Below, piece after piece: positions 5,832 to 11,001 of a stretch of 11,001 nucleotides of DNA. Both the position numbers and the translations under genes were made by a program. Below the pieces are notes generated by a model that saw only the letters and a program-made list of their open reading frames with translations, searched no databases and was not told the origin of the DNA. Each line of letters starts with the position of its first letter. Within the stretch, counting starts at the first letter, position 1. Source of the DNA: Chloroflexota bacterium (GTDB lineage Bacteria > Chloroflexota > Dehalococcoidia > Bin125); the NCBI GenBank assembly GCA_026705105.1, contig JAPPBK010000225.1, forward strand, positions 1 to 11,001, read 5' to 3'.

Positions 5832-6987
5832 TGAAACCCGCCGCTCCGGATCGATGCGCATAGTTCTTGCCCTGATCGCCGCATTCGCAGGTGGGTATGC
5901 AGCCGTGTACGGGCTGCAGCGCTTCGCCCCGGACGAGGTTCTTGCTGCGGTGAGCTTCGGACTGCTGCCGACCACTCGGGTTGAAGATCACGCGGATTAC
6001 GATGTCGACGGCCTGGGCATGGTGCGCGACGATGACGACGACGATGACGATGACGATGACGACGACGATGCACCGGTCGCGCTGCTGGAATTTCGTGACG
6101 AAGAACGCGTCCTGATTTTTCCACCTGGTGTAGCTGAAGCGAACGGCGTCGTGACGGCGCCCGTGCGGGCTGCGAACTGGGTGGAGCGCTACACGAAACT
6201 TGGGACCGTCCTCGATGTTGCGTCCCTTCTCCGCGATGTCGCTGCACTGCGTGGAACGGAACTGGTGCTCGGCCAGTCTGAGGCCAGGCTCGAGCCGCTG
6301 CGGAGTCGACTCCATCGCCTGCAGCAAGCGTACGACACCGGATTGGTCCTGCTGGCCGACGTCGATCTGGCTGAACGCACCTTGCGTGACGAGCAAATGA
6401 TCCTGGCGGAGCACACGGCCGCACGTGCGCACACCCTACGGAAGATCCGGCACGGATGGGGTGCCTATTTCGCGGAGGCGGCGGCCGAACGCTTGCCGCT
6501 CCTCGAAGCGTTGGCGGACCGAAGCCGGGCGCTGGTGCAGGTGTCGCTGCCCGAGCCCCTCAGCGGGCGTGGTTTCCACGCCGAAATTCAAGCCGGCGAT
6601 GCTGTCCGTCCGGCTGAGCCGATCGGGCCGGGATACGCCGAGATCGCCGGTATGGGTCCGGATGCGATGGTGCTGTTGGCCGAAGGTGCCGGCTTGCGTC
6701 CAGGCCTCCGGGTCGAGGTCACATTCCATGGGACGGAAGGCTTCGAATCGGGATTTGTGCTGCCGACCGGGGCAGTGTTGTTCCATGGCGACGGCATCTG
6801 GGCTTATCGCGACCTGGGCGACGGACGCTTCCACCGCCTGCCACTGAGCGGGCTCCGCCGCCTTGACCGCAGCTGGTTCGTCCCGAAGTCGGTTTTGGCT
6901 TTCGACGCCCGCGTCGTGATTCGGGGTGGCCAGATGCTCTTGGCCGAGGAATTCCGGGCGGAGATCATGCGCGAGGACGACGACTGA
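5824..6987 (+). CDS. RND efflux membrane fusion (periplasmic adaptor) protein with a 14-Asp tract
   Basis: The 387-residue adaptor links the outer-membrane factor and the permease. It starts at an ATG inside the upstream stop region; MRIVLAL at 5854 is an alternative. A single N-terminal membrane anchor (about 12-30) leads to the periplasm. Residues 69-82 are an unbroken run of 14 Asp, followed by a strand region and GVVTAPVRAANWVERYTKLGT (108-128, in part). Residues 132-210 form a charged helical hairpin (coiled coil). Residues 236-312 are beta-rich, and the adaptor-typical FVLPTGAVLFHGDGIWAYRD (311-330) leads to the membrane-proximal domain. The two lipoyl half-motifs seen in AcrA or CusB are not obvious, so the barrel-sandwich domain may be reduced or divergent. 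The acidic C-terminus (REDDD) overlaps the spacing needed for the next gene. Family membership rests mostly on architecture and operon position. Confidence 0.82.
   Translation: MTDETRRSGSMRIVLALIAAFAGGYAAVYGLQRFAPDEVLAAVSFGLLPTTRVEDHADYDVDGLGMVRDDDDDDDDDDDDDDAPVALLEFRDEERVLIFPPGVAEANGVVTAPVRAANWVERYTKLGTVLDVASLLRDVAALRGTELVLGQSEARLEPLRSRLHRLQQAYDTGLVLLADVDLAERTLRDEQMILAEHTAARAHTLRKIRHGWGAYFAEAAAERLPLLEALADRSRALVQVSLPEPLSGRGFHAEIQAGDAVRPAEPIGPGYAEIAGMGPDAMVLLAEGAGLRPGLRVEVTFHGTEGFESGFVLPTGAVLFHGDGIWAYRDLGDGRFHRLPLSGLRRLDRSWFVPKSVLAFDARVVIRGGQMLLAEEFRAEIMREDDD
6028..6069 (+). repeat. (GAY)14 codon repeat encoding a poly-aspartate tract
   Basis: Fourteen consecutive GAC/GAT codons lie within the adaptor gene. 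The codons alternate irregularly, so this is not a pure microsatellite, but it is still repetitive enough for slippage in units of 3 nt, which would keep the frame. It encodes a very acidic periplasmic segment close to the membrane anchor. Confidence 0.95.
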
Positions 6988-6991
6988 ATTC

Positions 6992-9900
6992 GTGCTCGCT
7001 CTGATCGTCAAGTTCTCGATCCGGCATCCGGGCGTGGTGGTGACGCTTGCTGCCGCGTTGGTTGCGGCGGGGTTGTGGCGCCTGTCCGAGGGCGCCTTCG
7101 ACATATTTCCGGAGTTTGCTCCTCGGCAAGTCATCGTTCAAACCGAAGCACCCGGCTTGACGGCCGAACAGGTGGAAACTGGTGTCACTCGCCCGCTTGA
7201 GGAGGTTCTCAGGGGGCTGCCGCGATTGGTCGGGACGTTCTCCGAATCGATCAGTGGCCTGTCGATCGTGAACCTGACGTTCGAGGACGGTACCCGGGAC
7301 GAGATCAACCGGGCAGCCGTCGCCGCGCGGCTCGCGGTCGCGTCCGGTCAGCTTCACCGCTCGGCCGCCACGCCAACGATCGTTCCGCTTTCCTCCAGCG
7401 CGGCCACCGTCATGACCGTCGGATTTACCGCCGAACGGGCGCCCGAACGCCTTCGGTCCACGGTCGCGCGGGTCGTGCTGCCGCACCTGCTGGAGATTCC
7501 CGGCGTGGCCGACGTCAATGTCTTCGGCGGCCAGATCGAAGCCCTCCAGATTCGGCCCGACCCGGAGCGCCTCAGGCGTGCGGGCGTGACGATTGGCGAA
7601 CTGAGGGAAGCTGTACGGGCCGCTGGCTATCGGGGCAGCGGACGGGTCGACACGCCCAACCAGACCCTTGCCGTCGTGGTGGGGGAGGGCGCGCTGTCGG
7701 TGGCAGCCCTCCGTTCGCTCAACATCGCCCGGGCTGACGGGACGCGCATTCCTCTCGCCGACATCGCCGACATCGGGTTTGGCGCCTCTCACCCAATCAG
7801 CATGGCGACCGTCGGCGGCGAGCCCGCCGTGCTGCTCATGATTATCGGTCAGTTCCAGTCAAGCACCGTGGCCGTGACCCGCGGGCTGGACCAGGCGCTC
7901 GACGACCTGACACCGGCCCTCGCCTCGATCGGAATCTTCATCCATCGCGACCTCTTTCGCCCGGCCCGTTACGTTGAACGCTCGGTTGCCAACATCTCCG
8001 CCCATCTCGCGATCGGTGCCGGGCTGGTTGTGCTGGTGTTGCTGGTGTTCCTCTTCGACGTACGGGCCGCAATCATTACCGCCAGCGCGATCCCGGTGTC
8101 CCTGATCGCCGCCGGGCTGGGGATGCTGGAGACTGGCACGACCTTCAACATCATGGTCATCGGCGGGCTGGCCATCGCCTTGGGCGAAGTGGTCGACGAC
8201 GCCATCATCGATACCGAAAACATCATGCGGCGCCTTCGTCAGGCACTGACGCGTCCAGCGCCGCCCCGGGCCGACGACGTGGTGTTCGATGCTTCAATGG
8301 AAGTCCGGAGTTCGATGGTGCATGCAAGCGCCATCGTCATGCTCGTGTTTGTGCCGCTGTTTGCGGTCTCCGGCGTGGCGGGCCGCATGTTCGCCCCGCT
8401 GGGTCTGGCCTACATCCTCGCGATCTTTGCTTCCCTGGTGGTCGCGCTGACACTGACCCCGGCACTTTGCCGGGTACTGCTGGCTTCACGTGGCGCGTAT
8501 CGGGTGCCCCCGCTCATTCGGTGGATCACGCCTGTCTACGCGTGGACCCTGCGCTTGCTGGGCAGGGCTCCGGGCCTGACAGTTGTGCTAGCGCTTGGCG
8601 GCTCGCTCTTCGGCGTGGCGCTTCTGCCCGGGCTCGGCAGCGCGTTCCTGCCCGAGTTGCGCGAGGGTCACTACATGATTCACACATCGGGGCTGCCTGG
8701 GACCTCGCTGGAGGAGACCATCCGCACCGGTACCCGACTTACGCGGCAGGTGCTGCAGGTCGAGGGTGTACGGTCCATGTCGCAGTGGGCAGGGCGCGCG
8801 GAGCGAGGTGCCGACACGTACGGGAGTCACTACGCGGAATACGAGGTCGAGCTGGATCCGCTGTCCGGCGCTGAACAACAAGCCGTATTCGACCAGATTC
8901 GGGAGATCCTGGATGGCACGCCCGGCATCGCTGCGGAACTCAACACGTTCCTGATCGAACGCGTGGATGAAACGGTCTCCGGTTACGCGGCCCCCCTCGT
9001 CGTCCGCATCTTCGGCCCGGACCTGGATGTGCTTGACGCCGCTGCCGCCCGGGTCGCCAACCTGCTCGATGACATCGCCGGCCTCACACAGGTGCGCGTG
9101 CGCGCAGCGCTCGGACGCCCGCAAGCCGAGGTGCACCTCGACTGGCAGCGCCTCGGTCAGGCGGGAATCACGCCGGCCGAAGTGGTGGAGGCCGTCGAAG
9201 CGGCCTACGGCGGGCTTCAGGTCGGCACAGTGTTCCGTGACGGCATCCCGGTACCCGTGATGCTTGTGTTCGAAGCGACTGACCGTGCCAATCCGTTCGC
9301 ATTGGGTGACCTCATGGTGCGACGCCTCGACGGGATCCTGGAGCCGCTGAGCGCATTCTCAGACGTCCGCATGGGACGGGGCCGTTACACCATTCTCCGC
9401 GACGGGGGCCGCCGGTTGCAGGTGGTTACCGCGCACATGGCGGACGCGGACGTGGAAACGGTGGTACGGCGCGTCGAGGCGGCGCTCGTCGAGGCGGACG
9501 TTCTTCCCAGGGGCGTGTACTTCGATTTGGCGGGAACGGCACTGGAGCAGCGCCGCTCGCGGTCAGAGCTGGTGTTTGCCGCGCTGCTGGCCGGAATCGG
9601 CATCATGGTGCTGGCCAGAATTGCGCTGGGACGGGGGCGGGCGCTCTTGTTGGTCCTCGCCAACCTGCCGTTCGCGCTGGTGGGTGGTGTGGTCGCGGCC
9701 TATCTGACGGGCGGCGTGGTGTCGCTTGGCTCCCTGGTGGGTTTCGTCACGCTGTTCGGGATCACGTTGCGCAATTCGATCATGCTGGTTTCGCACTATC
9801 GGCATCTCGTGGTGGTCGAGGGCGCCCCCTGGACGATCGATACCGTGGTGCGCGGCGCGTCGGAACGTCTCCCGTCAATTCTCATGACGGCGCTCGTGAC

Positions 9901-10114
9901 GGCGCTGGCGATGCTTCCAATCGCGTTCGATGCGGACAATCCTGGTCACGAGATCATGGGGCCAATGGCGGCAATCATCATCGGCGGGCTGGCGTCGTCC
10001 ACGCTGCTGAACCTGCTGGTCCTGCCGCTGATCATGCAGTTGTTCGGGAGCTTTGAAGCCGAGCGCCGGGAGGCGGAGGCGCTCTCCGCAAGCCAGGCAG
10101 CTTACGAGGGCTGA
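6992..10114 (+). CDS. RND efflux permease, heavy-metal-efflux-like (CusA/CzcA family)
   Basis: The 1040-residue inner-membrane proton antiporter drives the exporter. It has the standard layout: TM1 (about 14-28), a first periplasmic loop with DIFPEFAPRQVIVQTEAPG (37-55), TM2-6 (about 335-500), TM7 (528-545), a second loop from FLPELREGH (552-560), and TM8-12 (about 860-1018). The DIFPEF, EAPGLTAEQVE and SGLSIVNLTF features, and the pairing with a CzcC-like OMF, favour the HME branch over the AcrB branch. The TM4 motif is ALGEVVDDAIIDTEN (396-410): D402 and E409 match the conserved Asp and Glu of CzcA/CusA, but the first CzcA Asp is Ala and extra acids E399, D403 and D407 are present. The GTG at 6992 is chosen as start, 4 nt after the adaptor stop, with GAGGA 14 nt upstream; 6926 would overlap the adaptor by 62 nt. 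Metal versus organic substrate is not decided. Confidence 0.92.
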   Translation: MLALIVKFSIRHPGVVVTLAAALVAAGLWRLSEGAFDIFPEFAPRQVIVQTEAPGLTAEQVETGVTRPLEEVLRGLPRLVGTFSESISGLSIVNLTFEDGTRDEINRAAVAARLAVASGQLHRSAATPTIVPLSSSAATVMTVGFTAERAPERLRSTVARVVLPHLLEIPGVADVNVFGGQIEALQIRPDPERLRRAGVTIGELREAVRAAGYRGSGRVDTPNQTLAVVVGEGALSVAALRSLNIARADGTRIPLADIADIGFGASHPISMATVGGEPAVLLMIIGQFQSSTVAVTRGLDQALDDLTPALASIGIFIHRDLFRPARYVERSVANISAHLAIGAGLVVLVLLVFLFDVRAAIITASAIPVSLIAAGLGMLETGTTFNIMVIGGLAIALGEVVDDAIIDTENIMRRLRQALTRPAPPRADDVVFDASMEVRSSMVHASAIVMLVFVPLFAVSGVAGRMFAPLGLAYILAIFASLVVALTLTPALCRVLLASRGAYRVPPLIRWITPVYAWTLRLLGRAPGLTVVLALGGSLFGVALLPGLGSAFLPELREGHYMIHTSGLPGTSLEETIRTGTRLTRQVLQVEGVRSMSQWAGRAERGADTYGSHYAEYEVELDPLSGAEQQAVFDQIREILDGTPGIAAELNTFLIERVDETVSGYAAPLVVRIFGPDLDVLDAAAARVANLLDDIAGLTQVRVRAALGRPQAEVHLDWQRLGQAGITPAEVVEAVEAAYGGLQVGTVFRDGIPVPVMLVFEATDRANPFALGDLMVRRLDGILEPLSAFSDVRMGRGRYTILRDGGRRLQVVTAHMADADVETVVRRVEAALVEADVLPRGVYFDLAGTALEQRRSRSELVFAALLAGIGIMVLARIALGRGRALLLVLANLPFALVGGVVAAYLTGGVVSLGSLVGFVTLFGITLRNSIMLVSHYRHLVVVEGAPWTIDTVVRGASERLPSILMTALVTALAMLPIAFDADNPGHEIMGPMAAIIIGGLASSTLLNLLVLPLIMQLFGSFEAERREAEALSASQAAYEG

Positions 10115-10134
10115 GGCCAGCGCGGCGGCGCCCG

Positions 10135-10154
10135 GCCGGAGCCTGGGCCCCGGC
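10135..10154. terminator. GC-rich hairpin downstream of the RND permease (weak terminator candidate)
   Basis: GCCGG (10135-10139) pairs with CCGGC (10150-10154). After one mismatch there are two further inner pairs around a 4-nt loop. It starts 20 nt after the permease stop, in the 177-nt gap between convergent genes. No T-run follows, so intrinsic termination is unproven. Apart from an AT-richer patch near 10259-10275, the gap shows no recognisable gene or RNA. Confidence 0.25.
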
Positions 10155-10291
10155 AGTGCCTCAACCGCGGTGGTCACGGCGGCAGAAACAGCGTTTCACC
10201 GTCATCCGCTGGTTTCCGATGGGCAACGGCGTGCCTGCCGGAACGACGGCTTCCCGCCAAATCACAAAACTTCTTCCACCGGCCTGCGTCG

Positions 10292-11001
10292 TCACGCGGC
10301 AGTCATGTGGCCCAGAGCGTCATCGAGCGTCCCGGTTTCCGCCAGCGCCCGGCGCCACCGTCGCGCCTTGGGTTGGTCTCGGTATAGCCCCACCAGCGGC
10401 CGGGCAACCCGGTGAAAGGGCTCTCCATCGGCCAGAACGCGGTCCACATACGGGGCGTGGGCACGGAGGGCTCCCTCCCTTGTTGGGGGCAAGGAGGAAG
10501 CAACCCCGAATACGCGCTGATCGGCTTCGGTGAACTGCCAAGGATGCTCCCAGGCCGCCCGTCCGATCATGGCGCCGCCCAATCCCTGGGCGAGAAATTG
10601 GTTGGCTTCGGCGAGCGACCGGATTCCACCGTTGATGATGATGTCGAGGTCTGGCCGCTTTCGGGCCAGACGATGGACTCGGGCGTAGTCGAGCGGCGGG
10701 ACCGAACGGTTCTGCTTCGGGCTCAGTCCCTTTAGCCAGGCTGAGCGAGCGTGAATTATGAAGGTCTTGCACCCGGCTTCGGCAACCGCGCCGACGAAAT
10801 CGTCCAGAAACGCGTCGCTGCGCTGGGCATCAAGGCCGATTCGGGCCTTGACCGTGACCGGAAGACTCGTGTTTTCCACCATCGCCCGAACGCATTCGGC
10901 CGTGTGGGCCGGGGTCCGCATCAGGACGATGCCAAAGCCTCCGTGCTGGACGGAATGGCTCGGGCAACCGCAATTCAGGTTGATCTCGCGGTAACCGTAG
11001 G
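10292..11001 (-). CDS. dusA: tRNA-dihydrouridine synthase, DusA type (N-terminus beyond the window)
   Basis: The visible 236 codons are the C-terminal part of an FMN enzyme that reduces uridine in the tRNA D-loop with NADPH. The fragment begins at YGYREINLNCGCPS, which holds the catalytic-cysteine motif; in E. coli DusA this is NLNVGCPS, with the Cys acting as general acid. It continues with PVTVKARIGLD (FMN-phosphate/active-site Lys), IIHARSAWLKGLSPKQNRS (a DusA signature), PPLDYARVHRL, IIINGGIRSLAEA and the phosphate-binding GRAAWEHPW. The C-terminal helical RNA-binding domain follows and ends HMTAA. DusA is distinguished from DusB/DusC by the AWLKGLSPKxNR block. The stretch after the cysteine, HSVQHGGFGIVLM, departs from the common DRVQxGxFGACLM. 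The gene is convergent with the RND operon and shows no link to it. Confidence 0.93.
   Translation of the reverse strand, partial: YGYREINLNCGCPSHSVQHGGFGIVLMRTPAHTAECVRAMVENTSLPVTVKARIGLDAQRSDAFLDDFVGAVAEAGCKTFIIHARSAWLKGLSPKQNRSVPPLDYARVHRLARKRPDLDIIINGGIRSLAEANQFLAQGLGGAMIGRAAWEHPWQFTEADQRVFGVASSLPPTREGALRAHAPYVDRVLADGEPFHRVARPLVGLYRDQPKARRWRRALAETGTLDDALGHMTAA

Noticed and set aside
5639..6432. Minus-strand open frames opposite the adaptor gene, including a Val/Ile-rich stretch that looks membrane-like
   Set aside because: The Val/Ile run is simply the complement of the GAY repeat. The plus strand has operon logic and adaptor architecture.

Overview
The window is GC-rich, densely coding bacterial chromosome, read here as probably alphaproteobacterial. 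That placement rests on the class IV aminotransferase type, the YceI/cytochrome b561 pair, a DusA-type dihydrouridine synthase and an IorA-like 2Fe-2S protein. It is an inference; no rRNA or other taxonomic marker is present. Three genes are assigned GTG starts. I see no tRNA, rRNA, CRISPR array, insertion sequence or phage gene.

Region 1 (1-2911) looks metabolic. At the left edge, on the minus strand, is the first 23 codons of a (2Fe-2S)-binding subunit of a molybdenum hydroxylase (isoquinoline 1-oxidoreductase alpha type). It is divergent from a plus-strand run: a class IV (branched-chain type) aminotransferase (274-1116), a two-repeat VOC/glyoxalase-like protein (1262-2026), and a crotonase-fold protein (2120-2911). 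The crotonase lacks both hydratase glutamates but has an aspartate where isomerases and dehalogenases of the fold have theirs. The divergent spacer holds a 45-base inverted repeat (125-169) that could be an operator. Together this resembles an amino- or aromatic-acid/CoA-ester catabolic neighbourhood, but the substrate cannot be read from the sequence.

Region 2 (2972-4120, minus strand) is a two-gene unit: a secreted YceI lipocalin-like protein followed by a di-heme cytochrome b561. They lie in the same reading frame, separated only by one TAG and seven codons. This is a periplasmic/inner-membrane isoprenoid-quinone and electron-transfer pair.

Region 3 (4255-10114, plus strand) is a complete tripartite RND export operon in czcCBA order. 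It contains a small basic protein of unknown function (68 aa), a TolC/CzcC-type outer-membrane lipoprotein, a membrane fusion protein with a run of 14 aspartates, and a 1040-aa heavy-metal-efflux-like (CusA/CzcA family) RND permease. The junctions are 2 nt apart, an 8-nt overlap, and 4 nt apart, so translation is probably coupled. The permease TM4 charge motif differs from classical CzcA and CusA, and the CusA methionine triad does not seem to be present. The exported substrate is therefore open.

Region 4 (10292-11001, minus strand) is the C-terminal two thirds of a DusA-type tRNA-dihydrouridine synthase, convergent with the RND operon and running off the right edge.

I found no clearly undescribed system. 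The most unusual items are the aspartate tract in the adaptor protein, the altered permease motif, the in-frame YceI/b561 junction and the divergent inverted repeat.
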